Below, in pieces: positions 1 to 10,652 of a DNA stretch of 64,000 bases; position 1 is the stretch's first letter; each line of letters opens with the position of its first letter. Below the pieces are notes generated by a model. It had not been told where the DNA came from. It saw only the letters and a list, made by a program, of their open reading frames with translations, and searched no databases. The stretch comes from Enchytraeus crypticus (taxonomy: Eukaryota; Annelida; Clitellata; Enchytraeida; Enchytraeidae), in the NCBI GenBank assembly GCA_905160935.1, contig CAJHZI010000910.1, positions 62,001-126,000 on the forward strand, read 5' to 3'. A program made the translations under genes and the position numbers.

Positions 1-21
1 TGTATTTCAGATGTATTTGAG
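1..21 (+). repeat. Duplicated 3' splice site and first bases of exon 60-164
   Basis: Positions 1-21 repeat positions 50-70 (TGTATTTCAG followed by ATGTATTTGAG). The acceptor of the first exon in the window is therefore present twice, about 49 bp apart. Only the second copy continues into the open Cys-rich exon. Confidence 0.6.
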
Positions 22-59
22 AAATGTATTTATTATTTGTATTTCCACATGTATTTCAG

Positions 60-1511
60 ATGTATTTGAGAGTCGCTGTTGTCAGGTGGACTGTCTCGTG
101 CTTGAGGATTGTAAGCAGGCTGCTCGCAGGTCTAGAGCTCCCGTCAACCATAACTGCGCCACTGGTAATCTGCTCTATATATACACTGGTAACCTGGTCT
201 ATCTATACACTCTCGTGTTCTCACTCTCGTGCTCGGTCAAACATAGGGTTCAGGGCACAATATAGTACTTTACTGTTAAACATGCAGGAGCCAAATATAC
301 TTAAAAAACATTTGTTTATATTAAAATTGGAAATCTTACTTGAAAATCTCTTCTGTGCAGCAGATGAATCAATCGATCTGATTAAATTGCCAGAAACATC
401 TAAAGTTTGAAACTATATCTTATCTAGCGTACATGTATTTAGAAGATAAAAGAAACTATAGTAGGCCTACTGTGCATATATTGTTATAAAATCTAATCAT
501 TTCATGGCTAAACATACTGTAAGTTTATACCTAAGTGCTAGTCTATCCTTATAATTTGCAAATTTATCTCCTTACTTATTTCTCTGCGTATTTAGTAAAA
601 CTTTGATTGTACTGGGGTTTGGAATATACGATATAGGCCTATCCAGATTTAAAGAGAGAGAACTATATTTATTTTATATTTAAACAATCAAAAACGTAGT
701 GCGGCCTAATGCGTACTATTGCACGCACTAGGCCGTCAAAGAGGTTACAAAAAACCTAGAAAAGAGGCTAAAAACCTATGTACATTATTTATTAGTGACT
801 GATTCCTGACTACGCCTGTCGCAGGTGATGCCTACAGGTACACTCTACAGCCTGTCTACTCTAGCCTGGCTGAGGGATTTCGCTGTCACCTCAGACATAG
901 ACCGCCACAGGTGCTCTATCAGCTCTGGTTCTACGTCACTATCACAGGAACAGACTTCGAGACTCCCAGGGTTCTGCGCACCGTCCCCTACAACGATCTA
1001 TCCAATTTGACGTCAGGACGCTTCCACCTCGAGTTCCTCACGGTGGAGCACAGCACCGGACTGCGGCTCCAGGACGAGCTGATTCTCAGAGGCAGGCTCG
1101 ACTCGACTGCTTCCACCACCTGGAACTATTCCATCTATCCTCTACGCGTGGACACTGATAGACCGAGAAACTTCTCCGTTAACTCAGTCTCGAGAAATAT
1201 TTTAGTGACAAAGGCAGAGTTTCGAGAACCTTTTGCTTTCAGTTCCTCCTCGTGGGCTTCCGGTGAGGATGCTTGCGATAAGGACGTCGAGAAGTTTCTG
1301 CCTGTAGGTGATGCGAATAATGAAGGAAAACAAGAGGAAATCACTTCAGTTCTTGTTATGACACGCTCCAGTAAGGCTCCCTACACATATCTGCTCAAGT
1401 CACCTGATACACCTCCTCAGCTGCGATTTACCATTCCTGGTTAGACACCTCCTATATCTCTGAATGAATGAATGAATGAATGAATGAACGAACGAACGAA
1501 CAAGCGAGCGA

Positions 1512-1542
<31 letters not shown>

Positions 1543-1603
1543 ACCGACCGACCGACCGACCGATTGATGGATTGATTGATTGATTGTTTGATCGATTGAT
1601 CGA

Positions 1604-1634
<31 letters not shown>

Positions 1635-4600
1635 ATTGATTGATTGATCGATCGATCGATTGTTTGATCGATCGATTGATTGAGTGTAGCTAACGTGTCA
1701 GTACTGAGGTGGTGGTTCAGAGATAAGAACACCTCACTGATACTGGACATGAAGTACAGATGTGATGAACGAATGACTGACTGATTGATTGATTGATTGA
1801 TCGATCGATTGATTGAGTGTAGCTAACGTGTCAGTACTGAGCTGGTGGTTCAGAGATAAGAACGCCTCACTGATACTGGACGACTCTCTCGTCACGAGAC
1901 TGGATCTGGACAGTGAAGAGAAGATGTGGAAGATACTAGTATCAGGTTACGATTACACTGGAGTCTTCAGTCAATCAATCAATCAGTCAGTCGATCAATC
2001 AATCAATCGATCAATCCATCAGTTAGCCAATCACTCACTCAATCAGTCAATTCATTCAACAGTCATCCTTTCATTCATTAAGTCATTCAGTCATTCAATC
2101 AGTCAATCAGTCAATCAATCAATCATTCATTCAATCAGTCAATCAGTCAATCAGTCAATCAATCAATCAATCAATCATTCAAGCAATCAATTAATCAATT
2201 AAACAATCTTCATTTCATTCATTCAGTCATTCAATCAATCAGTCTGTCAATCAGTCACTCTATCAACCACTCAATCAATCAACCACTCAATCAATCAACC
2301 ACTCATTCATTCATTCATTCATTCATTCACTTATTCATTCTTTTATTCATTCATCATCTCGCTACTTCATGTCTGATATACCGAATGAACTCCCTACTGA
2401 TTAATCGTTACAGGTAGGATGAAAGAATGTCCCGCCTATCTCGGAGTCATCATCAGCGACAGGGCCGAGTCAGAAGAAATCTTCAAGTACGACCTCCTCA
2501 TCTCCTGCCCTGAAAACTTCAGCGTCAGTTTCTTCCTCCCCTACGTACAGTCGAGGTCAGAGAAAACATTCGACGTTCAGTTCAATGATGCCGTCTCCAC
2601 CTACCGTGCCTTTCTCACCCACCTCACCCTTCCACCACCCGTCAGAGAGGGGTGGAATAGGGTGGACTCTGGTATGGACACCTCCTCTGATAACATTCAG
2701 TTCTTGGTGGGTCTCGCAGCGACATTCCTGGTGGTGCTGGTGATGCTAGTGGTAGCGCACTCGCTGGTGGAGATGTTGAAGAGGAAGGTTTTGAGGAGGA
2801 GGAAGTGTGAGCATGAGAAGAGAGTCTACGACAAGTACATCAATGAGAGGATCTCATACCAAGCCTGGTCGTTACGAAACTCTATCAGAAAAATCACAAC
2901 CGTTGTCTACGTCGTCTCGCACGTCGTTTACTGCGTTCTCTTCACATTCACAGTGCTCTATGTTGTCATGATCTGGGGATTCCACGACGAGATTTCATTT
3001 CTGGAAGATTCGAGTAAGAGCGGGATCAGCTTTCAGTCTGCTGTCGAAGTTCAGCTGGAGAAGTTTAGGCGTCACGCGTTCTCAGAACTGCGGAGACAAA
3101 GGGAAGCCCTGGGCAGCTCTAGCAGGGCCTGTGACAACTACGTCGATGATCTAGTGGGCGTGGTCACAGAGAGGCTAGTGAGCGGGGTCATAGCTAAGAA
3201 CCCCTCCCCTATCCATCCTTCTCCCAACTACCCCGCCCTAATGACCTCGGAGATGATGAAGGTCTTCAGTAGGATGAGAGAGAGACTGGACAATACGACG
3301 GAGAGGTTCCTCCAGGAGTTAGCAGGACGTGTGGAGACGTCCCTGAGAGCTGGATTGATGGATTACCGGAAGTACTTGAGGAAGATTATAGACAATCCGT
3401 GGCTGATGTACCCGCAGAGTTTGTTCAATCAGTCACTGCGGGGTGAGGAGCCCCCCACTAGGCTAGAGAGAGGGGGTTGGGGGCAGGGGAGGGATACGAG
3501 GATCCTGGAGAGAGAGATGGATTACATGGAGTTTCTGGAGCTGTCTCAGTCCCAGTATGTCTACACGTGGAAGAGAAGGTTGTTAGAAAGGTAGGGAAAA
3601 CTATTGAGATCTACTTTGTTTCTTATCATCGTCATCTTCCTTTGAATCCCAGTTTAACATATATTATACACATATTTTTATATTTGAATTATGGTTGTAG
3701 TTACTAGTGAGATAATCAAGTGTTTAATCATCAACATTTGCGTAAACTACTGATTCGTCACAATTTGATATTCTGGAAGCTTAAATCGATGTGCAAAGTA
3801 ATGCAAAGCTCTGTGCGCCTGTTTTCGGGCGTTTAAACATTTGATATGCTGTATCGCTGATTACGAAATGATATTCTGACTTTGTTTACGAAGTAAGCTG
3901 ATTGGTCGATCAGCCTGAAGGACAATGCTTTGATTGGCTAACCGACATAATTTTGGAGGTTGACCTTGGAGTTAATAACCACAGAACATTTTTAGCGAAT
4001 ACCAAAATTTCTGAACAACAGTTTAACCAACAACATAGGCGTAAATTATCAACTGATCAAAGAAAAGTTAATAAATGCGGGTATAATACTCACATTTACT
4101 AACTTTTCTTTGATCAGTTGATAATTTACGCCTATGTTGTTGGTTAAACTATTGTACAGAATTTTTGATATTTACTAAAAAATGTTGTGTGGTTATTAAC
4201 TACAAGGTCAACCGCCAAAATTATGTCGGTCAGCCAATCACAGCGTTGTCATTCAGGCTGATCGACCGATCAGCTTACTTCGTAAGCAAAGTCAGAATAT
4301 TATTTCTTAATCAGTGGTGTAACTAATCAACAGTTTAAACGCCCGAAAACAGGCGCACAGAGCTTTGCATTACTTTACACATCGATTCAAGCTTGCAGAA
4401 TATCAAATTGTGACTGACCAGTAGTTTTCGTAACTGTTGATGTTTAAACACTTGATAATCTCACATAACTACGGCCATTAGTGTCTCTGACATTGCCGTT
4501 AGATAAATCTGAATTTAAAGTAAATATCGTTTAGCGTGGAAGAGTAGATAGCAGACTTGTGTGACAAGCAGGAAGCAATCGATTCGAATCTCAAATGGAC

Positions 4601-7600
4601 CAAATCTGACGGTAATCGTTACGATACGAAACAGACGTTAAAGTTAGTATTTAGAGTTTTACAGTCATTTCAAATATTTAAATAATATGACTAAATGACA
4701 CAGGATTAATAAAGTTTACGTTATTGGCTGGAGCCAGTGGCGAAGTCGGTAAGATACTCGACCGCGGATCAGTATGTGCGGGGCTCAAATCCTGCGCTCG
4801 CCCGTGACTGACATTGCTTTTGAGTGAGGAAACTGACGTTAACATTAGCTTTACCAGTTTTTATGCTGCAGGTACAGAAGAACTGTCGCTGGTTTCCTTC
4901 AAGACTCCATCAAATCTCCTGAGGACAACCCAGTAGATCCGCTCTGTAGTGTAACAGGAAATCACTCCAGTGTCCTCACCACCTTCAAATCCTTACAGGA
5001 AGGATCCTACATGCTCCATATGGATTCATGGAAGTATTTTTCCTCTTTTCACTTGAGCGCGGAAGATTCTAGGCAATGGTTGAAGGACCTGGATAGGAAT
5101 CGACCATTCGTTGACCACGTGGAGTCACACCATGGTGGAGCTACCACAAAGCTGGAACGCCCTGCCCGTGATGACGTCATGCCTTATCTCAATAGCCACG
5201 CCCACTCACGTGCTCAACATAAGCTCAGAAGCGCCGCAGACTCTCAATCACGTGACCTGAGAAACAGCAGGTATGTTGATCAGATAGGTAAAGAAGAAAA
5301 AGAAGGACTTAGAGATAATAGTAAATTCTTTAGATCATTTCCAGTTACCGATGAATCTAATCTAAGTGAGACTGCAGGTGTAGAGAGAGACATGGTCAAG
5401 TCTATGGACTCGTTCGCTCAGGCTGTCAAGTGGGAGGGGCTAAAGTTTATATTTTTTATTTTAGATATTTTAGTGTTCACTTATCGCATCAGTAACTTCT
5501 ACTGCCACATTCGTAGTGTGAGCCGAGGTGTGGAAGAAAGAGTCATCATCACCTATAGCGACGTCAACGTCATGTCCCTACTACAGCATGCTGATAGTAA
5601 CCATAGCAACCACAATGCTACGTCACTGCTGCAGCGGTCTGATGGTAACCATAGCAACTATAATGCCATGTCACTGTTGCAGCGGTCTGATGGTAACCAT
5701 AGCAACCATAATGCCATGTCACTGTTGCAGCGGTCTGATGGTAACCATAGCAACCATACTGCTACGTCACTGCTGCAGCGGTCTGATGGTAACCATAGCA
5801 ACTATAATGCCACGTCACTACTGCAGCGGTCTGATGGTAACCATAGCAACCATACTGCTACGTCACTACTGCAGCGGTCTGATGGTAATCATAGCAACCA
5901 CAGCAATGCGTCACATACAACCAATCATTTATTAACGGATATAGAATCACAGCTACAGCAAACCGCAGGTGAAGCTACGGGACTGCAAAACGATTTATGT
6001 CAGTTGAATGCACCAAACAACCATCACTATTCGCTCAACTCAAGTTCTATTAATAAAGAGATGCAGTGCAATGGACCGAACAATCTGACCTCTGAAGGTC
6101 AAGGTCAAGGTGAGTACAGAAAGGCCTATCATGTGGTTAGACTCCTACGTACCCCGTATGGTCGCAAACCATTGAAGAGTCAGACTGACCTAGTGGCAGA
6201 CCTGAGGAAGATCTACTGGAACTACCTCAGATCTACGTCGACTTTACCCGGTCTAGTGCTGCTAGCAGCTGCTCTGCTGGGCCTACAGCTGCTGGCTAGA
6301 ACAGCTGAGCAGCTGCTGCAGCCAGGGTTCCTCCTCAAGGTGTCTGGACTGGGTGCCTCTGTGGAACAGCTGAAGCGGCATCGTGGTGATGTTGATGATG
6401 ACATACAGCACGGTTATGTGAGGTACTGGAGCGGCATGAAGACGTGGTATGATGGACAGATGGAATGGGATTTGAAACAGCTTCAAGGCGTGGCTACATA
6501 CTTCAAAGCAAGTATGTGCTGGAACTAAGATCAATCAATCAATTAATCAATCAATCAATCAATCAATTAATCAGTCAATCAATCAGTCAGTCAATCAATC
6601 AATCAGTCAATCAGTCAGTCAAGCAGTCAGTCAGTCAGTCAGTCAATCAATCAATCAGTCAATCAATCAATCAGTCAATCAACCAACCAATCTATCAATC
6701 AATCGAATAATCAAGCAGCACGCAATCAGTCAATCAGTCAATCTATCAATCAATCATTGAGTAGATTTATAAGGTGCAGCGTTATATGGAACACAGTAGC
6801 TCTAATATAGTGACGATATGAAATTGAACTCAGAGAATATAATCACCAGTGGTGGATAAAGCGTTTACATACAAATAATTAAACAATTCATTTGTACAGT
6901 TCTTTTTCAAAGTAGAATTAAATAACGACATGTTTATCAACTGTTTCATATTTTAAAGCACATCAGTGATGGCCCTAGCACTGAATTACAGTCCTGTCCC
7001 TATTGATCTACTATAAGTTATCTAGTCGATACTGCTCTGGATCAGTCCTGTAAATCTTCAAAGTTTTCTTGTTTTCCAGTAATGAACACAACATGGATGA
7101 GCTACTCTCAGGAACTCTGTCATCTCTTTCCATCTCTCCTCTCACACAGTCCACTGGACGACTCGACAGCGACCTGCGCCTTCAACCCAGAGGCCACAGT
7201 TCAACACTGGACCTTCCCTCTCTTGCCTTGTAATCTCGTACCAGCGCAGAGGCGGCCTTTGCCAGGTCTGATCGTAAATAATATGTAATAATATTTAAAT
7301 ATTTCAGTTTTTCTGTTTAAAACCTTTTATGTTACTTTAGTTCTGGTTATTACTTTTATTTTCCAAATCTCACTTTTTTACTCGTTTAGTATCGTTTATT
7401 TTTTCATCACAGCACTGATTATACAGCAATAGGAACGTGCATGTAGTTAGATAAATAAATGACAATACAAATGAGGCTACCATAAAAGAGCCATAGCTCT
7501 GTTCGGTAATACCATAATTCGTAGCTATAGCATCTTTAGTTTCTTTCTATGAACATGTACAACAACTACTCTGTGTATATATCAGGTGGTCGGCATCATC

Positions 7601-7998
7601 TTCAGCTCGAGCTGACGGCGGGTCCATTCCAGCACACAGGTACCCTGGTAAGCCTGACGTACGGCTGGGTGGACATCATCTTCTCTCTCAGTGTTCTGTT
7701 CATCATCCTCCGAGTCGTCAAACTTCTCTTCCTCTACTCTCTCAAGAGCTGCGGCATCATCCCAGTCACCGTCGTATACTTCATGCAGTTCCGTCCCAGC
7801 AGCGAAACCCAGACCAGCTATCAGATCCTGCCTGATGACGACGAACTGGGCAACTCTAAATTACGACAGTTCGACACTAGTCGGCTTTCGACTCCGCCTC
7901 CGCCGCCTCTACCGCCGGGTTTAGACGACTCAGGGGGGTTTTTGAGCAAAGAGGTGACTGATGCAACGCATTGCTGCTACTCTGAGACGAAAGTCTAG
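60..7998 (+). CDS. Large multi-pass membrane protein, 3' seven exons (5' end outside window)
   Basis: I do not recognise the family. Exons read from splice sites with matching phases: 60-164, 825-1439, 1823-1945, 2414-3590, 4872-6511, 7080-7265 and 7586-7998 (stop TAG). Together they encode about 1418 residues, and the start lies upstream. The N-terminal part is Cys- and Asn-rich (many N-X-S/T sequons), suggesting a lumenal or extracellular domain. Hydrophobic segments follow: two in the 1.18-kb exon (near 2695-2780 and 2885-2985), two in the 1.64-kb exon (near 5420-5500 and 6240-6310) and one in the last exon (near 7650-7750), which is followed by a cytoplasmic-looking Pro-rich tail. A 16-residue tandem repeat lies at about 5580-5910. 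Exon 60-164 is the least certain. The other junctions are supported by open frame and phase. The coding exons are GC-richer than the introns. Confidence 0.75.
165..824 (+). other. Intron of the membrane-protein gene
   Basis: AT-rich intron between the phase-1 donor at 165 and the phase-1 acceptor ending at 824. I see no gene or clear repeat in it. Confidence 0.5.
1461..1683 (+). repeat. Graded tetranucleotide array (GAAT to GAAC to GACC to GATT)
   Basis: The array starts about 20 bp after the donor at 1440. The unit changes along its length: GAAT, then GAAC/GAGC, then GACC, then GATT/GATC. The tetranucleotide spacing is kept while the sequence drifts. Confidence 0.9.
1678..1748 (+). repeat. 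Partial duplicate of exon 1823-1945 with its own acceptor
   Basis: Positions 1678-1748 repeat 1811-1881 (offset 133) with few differences. The copy includes the GTGTAG acceptor and the first 59 bases of the exon. It then diverges and lacks the rest of the exon and its donor. The two copies are separated by a (GATT)n array. Confidence 0.85.
1968..2353 (+). repeat. (CAAT)n/(CAGT)n/(CATT)n array just after a donor
   Basis: It begins about 20 bp downstream of the donor at 1946 and fills most of the 468-bp intron, ending as (CATT)n about 60 bp before the next exon. Its CAAT part is complementary to the (ATTG)n array upstream of exon 1823-1945. Confidence 0.9.
3692..4477. mobile_element. 786-bp foldback DNA transposon (MITE-like), TTA target duplication
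   Basis: Two arms of about 385 bp (3692-4078 and 4092-4477) are inverted complements around a loop of about 13 bp. The ends read TGGTTGTAGTTA and, on the other strand, TGGCCGTAGTTA. TTA stands on each side (3689-3691 and 4478-4480). There is no transposase, so it is non-autonomous. A 3-bp TTA duplication is typical of PIF/Harbinger elements, but the family assignment is an inference. It sits within an intron of the membrane-protein gene. Confidence 0.85.
4726..4863 (+). mobile_element. tRNA-derived SINE, family A
   Basis: The pol III A box TGGCGAAGTCGG and a B-box-like region near CAAATCCTG are visible. The family 3' domain (GAGGAAACTGACGTTAAC...AGCTTTACCAG) follows. The T-rich tail ends 8 bp before the exon that starts at 4872 and forms its polypyrimidine tract. 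Confidence 0.85.
5577..5912 (+). repeat. In-frame 48-bp coding minisatellite (about 7 units)
   Basis: It encodes a 16-residue unit close to SLLQRSDGNHSNHNAT, repeated about seven times. The 48-bp unit keeps frame, and most units carry an NHS sequon with some NAT. The neighbouring protein sequence is not repetitive. Confidence 0.9.
6531..6765 (+). repeat. (CAAT)n/(CAGT)n array after a donor
   Basis: Starts about 19 bp after the donor at 6512. It is a degenerate tetranucleotide array with CAAT, CAGT and TTAAT units. Confidence 0.9.
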
Positions 7999-8105
7999 CG
8001 TGTCTAGTGTGATAAATGTGGCTCATTCGTTAGGGTACTTGTCACTGATGTGAGAGGTTATGAGATCGGTATACAGCAATGCTGTTTCGTTTTCTGGGCT
8101 TTAGT

Positions 8106-8592
8106 CAAGCGTTAAATTAATCGATCAAATACTGCATCAGTTTAAATCAAGCAATCAAATGATGCATCAGTTTAAATCAATCAATCAAATAATGCATCAG
8201 TTTAAATCAATCAATCAAGTAATGCATCAGTTTAAATCAATCAATCAAGTAATGCATCAGTTTAAATCAATCAATCAATCAATCAAGTGATGCTTAAGTT
8301 TAAATCAATCAATCAAATAATGCATCATTTTAAATCAATCAATCAAATACTGCATCAGTTTAAATCAATCAATCAAATGATGCATCAGTTTAAATCAATC
8401 CATTAAATGATGCATAATTTTAAATCAATCAATCAAGTAATGCATCAGTTTAAATCAATCAATCAAATGATGCATAAGTTGAAATCAATCAATCAAATAA
8501 TGCATCAGTTTAAATCAATCAATCAAATAATGCATCAGTTTAGGTCTATCAATCAAATAATGCATCAGTTTAAATCAATCAATCAAATATCA
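8106..8592 (+). repeat. 30-bp minisatellite (about 16 units) downstream of the membrane-protein gene
   Basis: The unit is ATGCATCAGTTTAAAT followed by CAATCAATCAAA. It is an expanded higher-order version of the CAAT array, about 110 bp after the stop codon and possibly transcribed as 3' UTR. Confidence 0.9.
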
Positions 8593-9136
8593 GTAACCAG
8601 TCGATGTTTAACTTCTGAGTTGCCATTAGAAGACATCGTAAGATTATACAGCCTATAGTAGAGCAGGTCTCTCCCATTCTAAGACATCTGGGGCCTATGT
8701 TACAGAGCTACTCCAACTTATTATCTGAATTTATTTTATCTTTTATTTGTTTATTTATTGCTCTATTTCTGGCGTAATAACCCATACACGAATCTTACAC
8801 ATACAACAATGCAACAAGAACCAGAAAAGCAAATAGGCTGTGCATAAATTGAGCTCCAAGGCAATTACTCATAGAATTAGGCATATAAACCTATAATAAG
8901 CTCAGAATATCAAAACACTAATCCTTAATTAAGATCCTCGACTATAGATCAATTTCGATGATTGATTGAGCATTGAATGGCAGAATTCAAGAGATTATTT
9001 AGAATATAGTGGCAGCGCTGAAAGGTTTAGTGGATGACTAATGAATTGAATAAGTGTTTTATGACTGCTCTTTTTAACTGATTGATTGACTGATATTTTA
9101 GATTAGCTCACGTAGTGTTATCGTGCGTCACACATG
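8593..9136. other. Intergenic, no gene seen
   Basis: AT-rich unique-looking sequence. I find no coding exon or repeat family here. Confidence 0.5.
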
Positions 9137-9215
9137 TAAAAGCTGGTAATGATAGTATTAACGTCAGTTTCCTCACTCGAAAGTGATGTCAGTGACGGGC
9201 GAGCCCAGGATTTGA
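9137..9215 (-). mobile_element. SINE family A, 5'-truncated
   Basis: On the minus strand this is the family's B box (CAAATCCTGGG) through the GAGGAAACTGACGTTAA domain to the AGCTTTT tail. The A-box end is missing. Confidence 0.75.
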
Positions 9216-9370
9216 AGACAATGTGATGATATTTTTATGAATTCTTTATGGAACATTTAAACGAGTCAATGATCATAATACAGAGTCTACTTTGAATCCA
9301 GATCACGTGATGCACTCAAATCTCTGTCCCTTACATCACCCACTCATGCGAGACGGGTCGTTAAAATATA

Positions 9371-9428
9371 TCAGCATCATCGTCACCATCATCATCGTCG
9401 TCATCATCAGTCATCATCGTCAGCATAA
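9371..9428 (+). repeat. (ATC)n-type trinucleotide array
   Basis: Imperfect CATCATCGTC units. Confidence 0.8.
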
Positions 9429-9689
9429 TCAAGTCGATGTCAAATAATACAAAATTTTAAAGAATCTGTGTCGTCAATGATAATATACATGTATATCAAA
9501 AAGGCTCAAATCAGTACAAATTCAATAGCTGGGAAAGGTTTACAGACCCTGTTGAGAAATAATTATTGAATTAATGAAAATACATAACAATTAATGAAGA
9601 TAGAAGATAAATTTGTCGACAGCGGGTCTCTGATTTTGGTTACAAACAACACTACTTTATGCTAGTGGCCGCCTTTGAAGAAAAAAATG

Positions 9690-9905
9690 CCATGCAGGGC
9701 GATGGAAGGTTATAATTATTTCTAAAATCAAGCCGGTTGCTAACCGTAACCCTAACGCTAACTCTAACCCTAACCCTAATCTTCCTTTGATGCGCCATGA
9801 AAAGGCACAGATTACTAATAACCATGGAGAGGAAGGAGGAAATGGGCCTAAAACAAGCATCTGTGCTTCCTGACTCAGTGTTCCTTTAGGGCTATGTTAT
9901 GCTTT
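9690..9905 (+). mobile_element. 5S-SINE family body copy carrying a telomere-like insertion
   Basis: It matches 60655-60810: GGAAGGTTAT, GATGCGCCAT, ACCATGGAGAGGAAGGAGG and CAAGCATCTGTGCTTCCTGA in the same order. The 5S-like head is absent or unrecognisable. Between the GCCGGTTGC and TTGATGCGCC blocks it carries about 45 extra bases of degenerate CCCTAA units. Confidence 0.75.
9738..9781 (+). repeat. Interstitial telomere-like (CCCTAA)n tract
   Basis: Reads as CCGTAA, CCCTAA, CGCTAA, CTCTAA, CCCTAA, CCCTAA. These are about six degenerate units of the animal TTAGGG repeat on the C-rich strand, inside a SINE-like element. Confidence 0.85.
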
Positions 9906-10652
9906 CGTTTTGCCACCTTAAGCCAACTTGAGTATCGAAGTAAGCAAAGCCCTACTACATTTCTTTTCCGTAAGTCTGAACTGGTTTTTGGATTCTGCAC
10001 ATTTTAGTCCATTCGTTTTGCTCGTCACCTTATTGGAAGAAATTTGGTTCAATATTGTTAGATTTTCTTCCCGATGATGGCAGAGTTCCAAATTATTCTT
10101 ACTTTTATTGTTGCTTCAACGGATCAGAAGATTAATCGTGGAAATTCTCCTCATTTAAAATGAAAAATTTCTGTGCGTATGAAAGGCTATCAAATTGCGA
10201 AAATAAATCAGGGAATTCAATGGACGCGCCCTTTGGCAGTTAGAGTTTTCTGTGTTGTTATGGACAATGATGGTGGAATCTCAAGAGAGGTAAAGCTGTA
10301 TATAACGGTCGGGAATGAAAACAATAACAAATATGGACGCACTGATCAATATTTGTTAAATCGATTTATCGAATTTGCCAATACTTCTTCATCTGTCTAT
10401 CGATCTAATTATTCTTGCATACATAATACATGCTAAAATAGCTACAACTTTTTTTTTTTTTTTAATTTAAATATGGAACGTCCGACTTATTCAGTCTTAC
10501 GAAATCCTAACTGAAATGTATAAACCACAATTCTTCTGGATTAACGATTAGTTTAACCAGAAGCCTGAATTAATGCCGACAAAGTTCATCGCATAAGCTC
10601 TCACTTGTTATTTATATACGTTCACTCATCGATCTTCGCTAGAGAGCGTGTG
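9906..10652 (+). promoter_or_regulatory. Region upstream of the PPM1L-like gene
   Basis: This is the presumed 5' flank and 5' UTR. An open frame at 10173-10436 (87 codons) has no recognisable similarity and is not called a gene. An in-frame ATG at 10605 lies 16 codons upstream of the chosen start. No clear core promoter motif was identified. Confidence 0.3.

Noticed and set aside
10173-10436. 87-codon frame upstream of PPM1L as a gene
   Set aside because: No similarity, no splice support, length compatible with chance in this composition.
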